From JAUUSJ01 sp051880475 (GTDB lineage: Bacteria; Bacillota; Clostridia; Lachnospirales; Lachnospiraceae), in assembly GCA_051880475.1 (NCBI GenBank), contig JBJEOA010000065.1, positions 62,001 through 126,000 of the forward strand: a stretch of 64,000 nucleotides of DNA, in the 5' to 3' direction. The notes under the pieces were generated by a model, which saw only the letters and a list, made by a program, of their open reading frames with translations, did not search any database and was not told the DNA's origin. This document shows, piece by piece, positions 1-7,802 of the stretch. The position numbers were made by a program, and so were the translations under genes. Position 1 is the stretch's first letter; every line of letters starts with the position of its first letter.

Positions 1-957
1 AAAACAGAAATTTTAACATGTGACAGCATGGAGGACTGTATTCGTGCAGTATTGTCAGGAAAAGCGAGCTGTACTTTAATGAGTTCAGACCTTTATTATG
101 CAAATCGAAATAAGTTTGATGACTTAGGAGATTTTATCATTTCTAATACGGGATACGATACCTCGGTCGGCTTTGCCACGAAAAAAGACAATATTGAAAT
201 GTATTCTTTTATGAGAAAATGTGTGGCGAGTATGACAGAGGCGGAAATAAATGAAGCGATGCTTGCAAGTCGATATGAATCTTCTGAACAAAGTATAATG
301 GAATTTTTAAAAAAGCATATATTGATGGTACTATCTATTCTTATATTTATCCTTTTATTGATTATTGCTTTTTTTGCCTATTATACGGTTTCTAGCCGTA
401 AGACATTGCAGCTTGCAAAAAATAACTGTGAGTTAAATGAAAAGGCATATATTGATTTTGCAACAGGGCTTCCAAATAAAAATAGATGCGAGGAAATGTT
501 ATCTTCCCCGTTTGCCATCACTCGACCTACGACATGCTTTATGTTGGATTTAAATGACTTAAAGATAGTAAATGACACGTTAGGTCATGAGATGGGAGAT
601 TTGATGATTTTGAACTTTGCAAAGCTTTTAAGACAGACCGTTCCGCTAAAATTTTTTGTAGGACGATTTGGAGGGGATGAGTTTATTGTTATAGCAGAAG
701 ATATTGGCGGTGAAGCAGAGTCAGAACAGCTAGAAAAAAAGATTCGAGAAATTATTTTAAAATTTAATGGAAATAATGGGGCATTTAAGTTAAGCTATGC
801 TTGTGGATTTGCATTTTCGGGAGAATTTCCTTCGTGTAGTATAAAAGAACTATTGGATATTGCAGACCAGAGAATGTATGAGAATAAGAAAAAGATAAAA
901 TCACTCAAAAGGGAAGAAAAAAATTATAGTCTAGAGAGGGCGAATGAGTATGAATAA
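1..957 (+). CDS. Membrane diguanylate cyclase with periplasmic-binding-like sensor domain (5' partial)
   Basis: The frame is open from base 1, so the gene begins upstream of the window; the first ATG inside, at 28, lies within a domain. The visible N-terminal ~100 residues resemble the last part of an extracellular solute-binding (PBPb/SBP_bac_3) module. One strongly hydrophobic segment follows at about nt 319-390, then a GGDEF domain with an intact GGDEF motif at nt 670-684 (residues 224-228 of the visible part). Known function: this domain condenses two GTP to c-di-GMP. No RxxD inhibitory site is visible just before the motif. Inference: a membrane receptor binds a small molecule outside and tunes c-di-GMP inside. 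It overlaps the next gene by 14 bp, so the three genes to 2354 are probably one transcript. Confidence 0.85.
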   Translation, partial: KTEILTCDSMEDCIRAVLSGKASCTLMSSDLYYANRNKFDDLGDFIISNTGYDTSVGFATKKDNIEMYSFMRKCVASMTEAEINEAMLASRYESSEQSIMEFLKKHILMVLSILIFILLLIIAFFAYYTVSSRKTLQLAKNNCELNEKAYIDFATGLPNKNRCEEMLSSPFAITRPTTCFMLDLNDLKIVNDTLGHEMGDLMILNFAKLLRQTVPLKFFVGRFGGDEFIVIAEDIGGEAESEQLEKKIREIILKFNGNNGAFKLSYACGFAFSGEFPSCSIKELLDIADQRMYENKKKIKSLKREEKNYSLERANEYE

Positions 958-1501
958 TATATTTAAACCAAATAAAGATAGCCATTACCATTTTACATGG
1001 GAAAAGCTTGGAAATATAAAAGATGGAAGACGAAATATGGGGGAGGAAATGCCTGTCATAGTATATCGGCTCTTAGAGTATAGTATGAATAATGTTTTGT
1101 TTGAGAGATATGGAGCAGAGGTGGCAAATGAAATTTTTCGCGAGGCGGGACTTTTAGCAGGAAAGGAGTATGCTAAAAATGTACTTCCGCTAGAGGCGAA
1201 ACCAGAAGATTTTGTCACAGAACTTCAAAATTCACTTGCTGACTTAAAGGTGGGTATTTTGAGAATGGAATCTGCGGATTTTGAGCGTGGAGAATTCACA
1301 ATTACAGTCTATGAGGATTTGGATTGCAGCGGACTTGCACCTACCAATGAGCTTGTATGTAGTTATGACGAAGGATTTATTGCTGGAATTTTGGAAATTT
1401 ATATAGGAATTCCGTTTCGTGTAAGAGAGGTTGATTGTTGGGCTAGTGGAGAGCGAGTCTGCCGTTTTAAAGGGAGGCCATTAGTAGATGAAAAAGAATA
1501 A
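944..1501 (+). CDS. V4R-domain (4-vinyl reductase-type) small-molecule-binding protein
   Basis: A 185-residue soluble protein. The C-terminal half carries the V4R/heme-NO-binding-like signature, with a segment reading DCWASGERVCRF near the end. V4R domains are known as ligand-binding modules in hydrocarbon-responsive regulators and in bacteriochlorophyll enzymes. No catalytic or DNA-binding domain is visible, so it is probably a stand-alone sensor. It overlaps both neighbours by 14 bp (944-957 and 1488-1501), implying translational coupling between two diguanylate cyclases. ATG 944 and ATG 950 are both possible starts; a GAGGG run just upstream favours neither clearly. The ligand is unknown. 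Confidence 0.7.
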   Translation: MSMNNIFKPNKDSHYHFTWEKLGNIKDGRRNMGEEMPVIVYRLLEYSMNNVLFERYGAEVANEIFREAGLLAGKEYAKNVLPLEAKPEDFVTELQNSLADLKVGILRMESADFERGEFTITVYEDLDCSGLAPTNELVCSYDEGFIAGILEIYIGIPFRVREVDCWASGERVCRFKGRPLVDEKE

Positions 1502-2354
1502 TGAACCACAGGAAATATTATTTAAATATCTTGAGAATGTATTATATCATCCAGAAAATGCCAATCTTGATGTGGATTGTCTGCCAGAGGACTTTCAAAA
1601 ATTGGGAAAAGGAATCAAGTTTGTAGGAGAATGTCTGATGGAATCGGATCATTTAGCCAAAATTATTGCGTCTGGATGGATAGATGAAGAGGTAAAAATT
1701 GAAATTCAAAATCCTCTAATTGCACCTCTTAAAACTATCCAGAGTAATTTAAATCATTTGACGTATATTACAGGATGTGTGGCAAATGGAAATTATAATC
1801 AGAAAATTCGATATATGGGAGATTTGGGAGATTCCATTAACAAAATGATTGAACAATTGTGCAATCAAAAAAAAGAGATGGAAATTCTTGCCTCTACAGA
1901 TACCTTAACGGGAATCGGAAATCGTCAGAAATTCAAGTACAATTTAAAAAGCCTATGGGAAAGCCAGAAAGAATTCGCTCTTGCATTTATCGATATCGAT
2001 GGACTAAAATATTGTAATGATACGTTGGGACATTCGGAGGGAGACTGCTATATAAAAAAGATATGTGGTATACTAGAGGAAAATCTTAAAGAAAAAGAAA
2101 GCATTTATAGAATTGGCGGAGATGAGTTTGTAATTTTGACAAGCGATATAGATGCAGATGAATTAGAGAAAAAATTGGAAGATATTCGCAAAAAATATTT
2201 GGAGTTGTATGTTAATGATAAGACACAACCCTATGGATTTTCTTTTGGCTGTGTAGATGTGAATCCAAGTAGAGGAGGCTCTACTAGCTATTTTCTATCT
2301 CTGGCAGACCAGAGAATGTATGATTATAAAATGGCTCATAGAACTCAAAGATGA
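1488..2354 (+). CDS. Cytosolic diguanylate cyclase with HAMP-like linker
   Basis: 288 residues without a membrane segment. The first ~70 residues are unassigned. Residues ~75-125 resemble a HAMP-type signalling linker (NPL...PL start, GDLGD motif), unusual in a protein lacking a transmembrane helix. A GGDEF domain fills ~135-285 with an intact GGDEF at residues 210-214, so c-di-GMP synthesis is expected. No RxxD product-inhibition site is seen upstream of the motif. The start overlaps the V4R gene by 14 bp. Inference: the HAMP-like part may receive a signal from the V4R partner rather than from its own membrane domain. Confidence 0.85.
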   Translation: MKKNNEPQEILFKYLENVLYHPENANLDVDCLPEDFQKLGKGIKFVGECLMESDHLAKIIASGWIDEEVKIEIQNPLIAPLKTIQSNLNHLTYITGCVANGNYNQKIRYMGDLGDSINKMIEQLCNQKKEMEILASTDTLTGIGNRQKFKYNLKSLWESQKEFALAFIDIDGLKYCNDTLGHSEGDCYIKKICGILEENLKEKESIYRIGGDEFVILTSDIDADELEKKLEDIRKKYLELYVNDKTQPYGFSFGCVDVNPSRGGSTSYFLSLADQRMYDYKMAHRTQR

Positions 2355-2395
2355 TTATGAGTAAAATTTATGGACAGGGGATGGAGTAGATAAGT

Positions 2396-2436
2396 ATTGT
2401 GAGAAGTATTCGCAAAAGCAGGATACTTCTCACAAT
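2396..2436. promoter_or_regulatory. 14-bp perfect inverted repeat upstream of MATE gene
   Basis: ATTGTGAGAAGTAT (2396-2409) and its exact reverse complement (2423-2436) are separated by 13 nt, ending 36 bp before the MATE start. No T-run follows on either strand, so this is not a standard intrinsic terminator. It could be a repressor operator or an RNA hairpin controlling the exporter. Confidence 0.55.
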
Positions 2437-2472
2437 GGGGGAGGAAATTGGCGTAAAATAGGAGAAAAAGAA

Positions 2473-3819
2473 ATGGAAAAACAAAATACTTTGACAGAAG
2501 GCAGTATAGGGAAAGGCTTAATTTTATTTGCTTTGCCGTATTTATTTTCTTGTTTTATGCAGACTTTTTACGGGATGGCAGATTTGTTTATTGTCGGTAT
2601 TTTTAATGGTTCAAAGACAACTTCCGCTGTATCCATCGGAAGTCAGGTTATCCATATGCTTACTGTTATTATCGTCGGTCTAGCGATGGGAGCTACAGTG
2701 AAAATTGGCAGGAGCGTAGGGGCAAGAGACGAAGAGGAGACATCAAAAACGATTGGAACAACGATTGTCTTGTTTTTGATTTTTGCGATTATAGTAACAA
2801 TTAGTTTGCTTTTATTTGTAAATGCAATTACGTCCATTATGCTGACTCCAGAGGAGGCGGTGGATGAGACAAAAATATATTTAAAAATTTGTTTTGCAGG
2901 TATTCCGTTTATTACTGCATACAATATTATCAGCAGTATTTTTAGAGGTGCTGGTGATTCAAAAAGACCGATGTATTTTGTGGCAATTGCCTGTATTATA
3001 AATATTGTTTTAGATTTTTTATTCATCGGCGTTTTTAGGATGGGAGCAGCAGGTGCGGCTCTTGGAACTGTTTTTGGACAGGCAACAAGTTCTATTATTG
3101 CCTTTTTTGTGATTCAAAAAGTGGAACTGGGATTTAAAATCTCAAAAAAGGATATTCGGCTAGATAAAAAGATTACCTCCGACATTTTGCAAGTTGGAGC
3201 ACCGATTTCTTTGCAGGACGGGCTAATTCAGGTGGCATTTATTATCATTACAGTTATCGCTAACAGTCGTGGATTAATCGCCTCATCTAGCGTGGGAATT
3301 GTGGAAAAATTAATTGGATTTATGTTTTTAGTGCCTTCCGCATTTTTATCTGCTATCTCAACGGTGACAGCACAAAATATGGGAGCAAAAAAGCCAGAGA
3401 GAGCGAAAAAGGCACTTCGCTATGGTTTGCTTATTACAATTAGTTGGGGATGTATATGTACGATTTATTGCCAATTTTTTCCACATACTTTGGTCGGATT
3501 ATTCACAAGAGATGTGGCCGTTTTACTTGCAGGATGCGAGTATTTACGCTCTTACTCTTTTGATACGATTTTTGCAGCAGTACATTTTTGTTTTAGCGGG
3601 TATTTTTGTGGAGAACAAAAATCAATTATTTCATTTATACATAATATGATTGCCATTATTTTAGTGAGAGTGCCAGGAGCCTATTTGGCAAGTAAAATAT
3701 TTCCGAAAACACTTTATCCGATGGGATGGGCGGCACCGCTTGGCTCGCTATTATCTGCGGTGATTTGCGTTATATTTTATTTATATTTTAGAAAAAGAGA
3801 ACAAAAAAATTTAGAATAG
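2473..3819 (+). CDS. MATE-family multidrug/cation efflux transporter
   Basis: 448 residues with about twelve hydrophobic helices in two homologous halves, the usual MATE length. The N-terminus (GSIGKGLILFALPYLFSCFMQ) and the internal GAGDSKRPM segment are typical of Na+/H+-coupled MATE exporters. The protein sits in the cytoplasmic membrane and exports cationic or amphipathic compounds; the substrate cannot be read from sequence. A second MATE gene lies at 27481-28833 and is not closely similar at the N-terminus. The gene follows an inverted repeat (2396-2436) and is 30 bp before the HD hydrolase gene, so the two may be co-transcribed. Confidence 0.9.
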   Translation: MEKQNTLTEGSIGKGLILFALPYLFSCFMQTFYGMADLFIVGIFNGSKTTSAVSIGSQVIHMLTVIIVGLAMGATVKIGRSVGARDEEETSKTIGTTIVLFLIFAIIVTISLLLFVNAITSIMLTPEEAVDETKIYLKICFAGIPFITAYNIISSIFRGAGDSKRPMYFVAIACIINIVLDFLFIGVFRMGAAGAALGTVFGQATSSIIAFFVIQKVELGFKISKKDIRLDKKITSDILQVGAPISLQDGLIQVAFIIITVIANSRGLIASSSVGIVEKLIGFMFLVPSAFLSAISTVTAQNMGAKKPERAKKALRYGLLITISWGCICTIYCQFFPHTLVGLFTRDVAVLLAGCEYLRSYSFDTIFAAVHFCFSGYFCGEQKSIISFIHNMIAIILVRVPGAYLASKIFPKTLYPMGWAAPLGSLLSAVICVIFYLYFRKREQKNLE

Positions 3820-3849
3820 ATATTGAAATGAAGGAAGGAAACAATCTAT

Positions 3850-4464
3850 ATGGATAAAAGTAGATTAGATAAACAGATACAATTTAGTACAGAAATTGAT
3901 AAGGAAAAAGAAATCTTTCGCCAGACTTATTTAGCGGACGCAAGCCGAAAAGAAAATGATGCAGAACACGCTTGGCATGCGGCTATTATGACATATTTGC
4001 TTGCAGAGTATGCAAATGAGAAAATTGATGTGGCAAAAACGATGATGATGCTGCTAATTCATGATATTGTCGAGGTGGATGCGGGAGATACTTATGCCTA
4101 TGACGAAGTTGGAAAGCAGACACAAAAAGAGAGAGAGGAGAAGGCGGCAGATAGAATTTATAGCTTGCTCCCAGAAGATCAGGGAAAAGCATTACGGGCT
4201 TTATGGGATGAGTTTGAGGAGGGAGTGTCCGCTGAGGCGAGATTTGCTAAAGTGATGGATAATCTTCAGCCGATGATGTTAAATGTGGCCAGCGATGGAA
4301 AAGCATGGCTAGAGCATGAAGTAGCGGTATCTAAAATTTTAAAGAGAAATGAGAGAACTCCTCTTGGCTCAAAGATACTTTGGGATTATGCAAAGGAAAA
4401 TTGGATTAAGCCATATATCGAGGCTGGAATAATTATTGATGACGAGGGACTGCTAAAAAAATAA
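3850..4464 (+). CDS. HD-domain phosphohydrolase (YfbR/HDDC2-like)
   Basis: 204 residues matching the HD_3 family (COG1896). Metal-binding residues are visible as a histidine near residue 40, the HD pair at 71-72 in LLIHDIVEVDAGD, and D137. YfbR/HDDC2 relatives are 5'-deoxynucleotidases, so a nucleotide-pool role is likely, but the substrate here is inferred only. A strong AAGGAAGGAA ribosome binding site precedes the ATG. It lies between the MATE gene and the AraC regulator on the same strand. Confidence 0.8.
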   Translation: MDKSRLDKQIQFSTEIDKEKEIFRQTYLADASRKENDAEHAWHAAIMTYLLAEYANEKIDVAKTMMMLLIHDIVEVDAGDTYAYDEVGKQTQKEREEKAADRIYSLLPEDQGKALRALWDEFEEGVSAEARFAKVMDNLQPMMLNVASDGKAWLEHEVAVSKILKRNERTPLGSKILWDYAKENWIKPYIEAGIIIDDEGLLKK

Positions 4465-4531
4465 TTTTACGATTGAGATTTTTATAATTTTGAAATAATT
4501 TCTAATTCTAAAGATTGAAGGAGTGATTTTT

Positions 4532-5320
4532 ATGGGATATCAGGATGAATGGCTTCTTGTTGAGGCGGGAGACGATATTGACGAGATGGAGCATAGACAG
4601 ACGACGGAAGAGTTTTTGTTTTATCGAGCAGTGGCCAGCGGAGATGTGGAGGCAGTGAAGAAAAACTGTGAACAAGAAAGATTTTTAGAGAGCAAAGGGG
4701 TAGGTATTTTATCACAAAATCCAGTGACAAATCTAAAATATCATTTTGTCATTACAACCGCAATGGTGACGCGTTTATGTAAACAAAATGGAATGGAATT
4801 AGAGCAGGCATTTCGGCTGAGTGATTTTTATATCCAAAAGTTGGATTATATTCACACCGTACAGGGTGTGCAGAATCTGCATGATGAAATGGTGATGGAT
4901 TATGCGGAGAAAATGCGCAGTTATTTCCGAAATGACACAAATTCCAAACATATTAATGCCTGTAAGGAATATATCTATTCTCATATAAAAGAACGGATTA
5001 CGATTGAAGATTTGGCGAAAGAGGTTGGAGTTTCAGCGAGTTATCTGTCACGGTTGTTTAAAAAGGAAACAGGAGTTTCTGTAAGTGTATACATAAGAGA
5101 GCAAAAAATTGATATCGCAAAAAACCTTCTGAAATTTAGTGATTATTCGATGATTGATATCGCTAATCGCTTAGCTTTCTCTTCACAGAGTCATTTTATA
5201 CAGCAATTTCGCGAAATTGTTGGCATGACTCCAAAAAAGTATAGAGATATACATTATATGATTCAGTGGGATGTTGAGGGAATGACATCAGAGAAAGTAG
5301 AAGAAATAGGAACAATATAA
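4532..5320 (+). CDS. AraC-family transcriptional regulator
   Basis: The C-terminal ~100 residues form a double helix-turn-helix AraC/XylS domain (ITIEDLAKEVGVSASYLSRLF, then MIDIANRLAFSSQSHF and GMTPKKYR). The N-terminal ~150 residues are helical, with no recognisable cupin sensor. An upstream GTG at 4523 lies inside the ribosome binding site GAAGGAG (4517-4523), so ATG 4532 (262 residues) is the better start. The gene converges on the beta-glucoside phosphorylase genes and is the nearest regulator to that locus. It is the best candidate to bind the paired 21-bp sites at 10581-10714. Confidence 0.88.
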   Translation: MGYQDEWLLVEAGDDIDEMEHRQTTEEFLFYRAVASGDVEAVKKNCEQERFLESKGVGILSQNPVTNLKYHFVITTAMVTRLCKQNGMELEQAFRLSDFYIQKLDYIHTVQGVQNLHDEMVMDYAEKMRSYFRNDTNSKHINACKEYIYSHIKERITIEDLAKEVGVSASYLSRLFKKETGVSVSVYIREQKIDIAKNLLKFSDYSMIDIANRLAFSSQSHFIQQFREIVGMTPKKYRDIHYMIQWDVEGMTSEKVEEIGTI

Positions 5321-5363
5321 AGTATATGGGTACAGTATGATAAAAAACTGTACCCATATACTT
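5320..5363. terminator. Bidirectional terminator between araC-type gene and phosphorylase operon
   Basis: A perfect 17-bp stem (5320-5336 with 5347-5363) encloses a 10-nt A-rich loop. It begins at the last base of the AraC stop codon and ends 3 bp before the phosphorylase stop. It serves two convergent genes. Confidence 0.8.
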
Positions 5364-5366
5364 ATT

Positions 5367-7778
5367 TTAGAGAATTAATATAATTTCATTTTCATCTTTG
5401 AGAAGTTCAACAGGTATATAATTGCTAGAAAGCTCTCTACCGTTAAGCAAAAGTTTTGTATATCCAGATTCTTGTCCATTTGGATTTTCTACAGTGATAT
5501 GTAGATGCTTGCCACGGAAGTTTTTATCAATTTCAAAGTGAGTCCAGTCTCGAGGAATAGATGGAGAAAGTTTTATTCCATCTAAGTCTGGGCGAAGACC
5601 TAAGATACCTTCTACACATCCTACCATAACAGTTGAGGCAGTTCCAGTTAACCAGTGTACATGAGAACGACCAAAATGTTTACTTGCCTTACCTTCTGTA
5701 AACTGACCATAGCAATATGGCTCTAAGTGACGAATCTCTGCTCTGTCATTTTGAGCAGCTGGTGCATTTTCCATAAAATACATAAAAGCACGCTCACCGT
5801 GTCCACATAAAGCTTCAGCAAGAATGAGCCAACCTTGAGATTGTGAGAAGATACCAGCGTTTTCTTTTGTACCCTGATTATAAATAACTGCAAGAGCACC
5901 GTCGAAAGAATGTGCGTGATAAGGTGGATCCATTAAGATTGCACCGTATTCTGTATTTAGTCGTTTGTACACATTCTCAAGAGCAGTATTTGCCTGTTCT
6001 TTGGATGCGAGTCTACTAATAACAGCCCAGCTTTGTGGATTTAACCACATATTTGCTTCAGGATCTTTTGATGCCCCAATTCTCTCTCCAGCTTCCGTAT
6101 ATCCTCGGATGAAACGATCTCCATCCCAGCAAAGATTTTGTATTTTCTTTCCGTTTTCTTGTATTTTTTCATCTAGATATTTTATATAATCTGTATCCTG
6201 TTTATACTCGGCGAATTTTTTTAGTATGAGCATTGCATAGTAAAATTGCATTGCGACAAAAGAGGATTCTCCATTTGCTCCAAGGCGAAGACAATCGTTC
6301 CAGTCTGCGTATAGTCCAGCAGGCATACCGTGAGGACCAAGATGCTCGAAAGAAAAACGAATGGCACGTTTTAAATGCTCATAGACGCTACCCTCTTCTT
6401 TGTTTGCAAAAGGAATGATTTCGTCGAGGAAAGCAGTATTTCCAGTCTCGGAGATATATTTATATACAGTTGGGAAAAGCCAGAGTGCATCATCTGCACG
6501 GTAAGCAGGATGTCCAGTTTCCTTTACATAGGAAGCATCGTCTGGTGTATCCTCATGTCCAGGATTATGCGTGAATTTTACGAGTGGAAGTCCACCACCG
6601 TTATTTACCTGTGCGGAGAGCATGAAACGTATTTTCTCCACTGCCATTTCTGGGGCTAGATGGATGATTCCTTGAATATCTTGTACAGTGTCTCGATAAC
6701 CATATCCATTTCGTAGTCCACAGTAAATAAAGGAAGCTGCTCTTGACCAGATAAAAGTCATGAAGCAATTATACGCATTCCATGTATTAATCATTGTATT
6801 AAATTCTGGGCTTGGTGTATTTACTTTAAGGTTTTCTAATTTTTTATTCCAGTCTGCTTTTAGTTCTCCGATTTCTCTTTGAACTGCTTTTGATGGATCT
6901 GCATAAGATTGAATGATTGTGGCAGCCTCAGCGGAAGGTTTCATTCCGAGTAAGAAAACAACTGTTTTTGTCTCCCCAGGCATTAACATAATATTAGAGG
7001 AAAGTGCACCACAGGAGTTTTCATTATAACTTGTTATATTTCCGAGATCCCCACAGATAACACCTTGTGGATTAGAGTATCCGTGGTATTTTCCAATAAA
7101 ACATTCCTTATCTCCACAGTAAGAGGAAATATCAGCACCTGCAAGTCCAAAAAAACGCTCAGTTACACTCTTATCATCGACTTGCTCGTCGGCTGGGATG
7201 GCATCAAGATTGCCGTGTAGCTGTTGTATGATTCGATTTTCCTCAAATAATGTTCGGGTAATGAACAAAGAATACTGTAAATTAACCTGATCTTGTTCAT
7301 AATTACTGTGATTTGTAAATTCAGCATAGCCAGTTAGGGTGAGGGTTCGTGGCTGCTCAGATTGATTAGTCAAAGAAACTGCCCAAACTTCATGGGATTT
7401 TCCAAGAGGAACATAATAAGTTGCCTCGGAGTGGATTTTGTCATAATCGGCAATCATTTTTGTATAACCTATGCCGTGGTGACATTCGTTTTTATAGAGG
7501 TCTAAATCTTTTCCCACTGGTTGCCAAGAAGCAGACCAGTAATCTTTTGATTCATTATCTCTGATGTAAATATATCGTCCAGGTTGATCAAAATTATTGA
7601 AAACATATCGTAAAATTCTTCCATTTGCTCCAGATTTAGCAAAACTATAGCCACCTGCGTTGTTTGAAATAATGGCACCATATTCAGGAGAGCCTAAATA
7701 GTTTACCCAAGGAGAGGGGGTATCTGGTCGTTCAATTACATATTCACGATTTATATCATCAAAATATCCATATCTCAT
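5367..7778 (-). CDS. GH94 disaccharide phosphorylase (cellobiose/chitobiose phosphorylase family)
   Basis: 803 residues, the usual length for GH94 disaccharide phosphorylases. The N-terminus (MRYGYFDDINREYVI...PSPWVNYLG) is the family hallmark. The catalytic general acid lies in an ADWND motif at residues 491-495, with GYRDTVQD before it. Known chemistry: inverting phosphorolysis of a beta-glucosyl disaccharide to sugar 1-phosphate plus a monosaccharide, saving ATP. There is no signal peptide, so it acts in the cytosol on imported sugar. Cellobiose, laminaribiose, cellobionate and chitobiose are all possible substrates; the sequence alone does not decide. It starts 24 bp after the second GH94 gene ends, so the two form an operon. 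Confidence 0.85.
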   Translation of the reverse strand: MRYGYFDDINREYVIERPDTPSPWVNYLGSPEYGAIISNNAGGYSFAKSGANGRILRYVFNNFDQPGRYIYIRDNESKDYWSASWQPVGKDLDLYKNECHHGIGYTKMIADYDKIHSEATYYVPLGKSHEVWAVSLTNQSEQPRTLTLTGYAEFTNHSNYEQDQVNLQYSLFITRTLFEENRIIQQLHGNLDAIPADEQVDDKSVTERFFGLAGADISSYCGDKECFIGKYHGYSNPQGVICGDLGNITSYNENSCGALSSNIMLMPGETKTVVFLLGMKPSAEAATIIQSYADPSKAVQREIGELKADWNKKLENLKVNTPSPEFNTMINTWNAYNCFMTFIWSRAASFIYCGLRNGYGYRDTVQDIQGIIHLAPEMAVEKIRFMLSAQVNNGGGLPLVKFTHNPGHEDTPDDASYVKETGHPAYRADDALWLFPTVYKYISETGNTAFLDEIIPFANKEEGSVYEHLKRAIRFSFEHLGPHGMPAGLYADWNDCLRLGANGESSFVAMQFYYAMLILKKFAEYKQDTDYIKYLDEKIQENGKKIQNLCWDGDRFIRGYTEAGERIGASKDPEANMWLNPQSWAVISRLASKEQANTALENVYKRLNTEYGAILMDPPYHAHSFDGALAVIYNQGTKENAGIFSQSQGWLILAEALCGHGERAFMYFMENAPAAQNDRAEIRHLEPYCYGQFTEGKASKHFGRSHVHWLTGTASTVMVGCVEGILGLRPDLDGIKLSPSIPRDWTHFEIDKNFRGKHLHITVENPNGQESGYTKLLLNGRELSSNYIPVELLKDENEIILIL

Positions 7779-7802
7779 TTTATTATACCTATCCTTTTTG
7801 TT

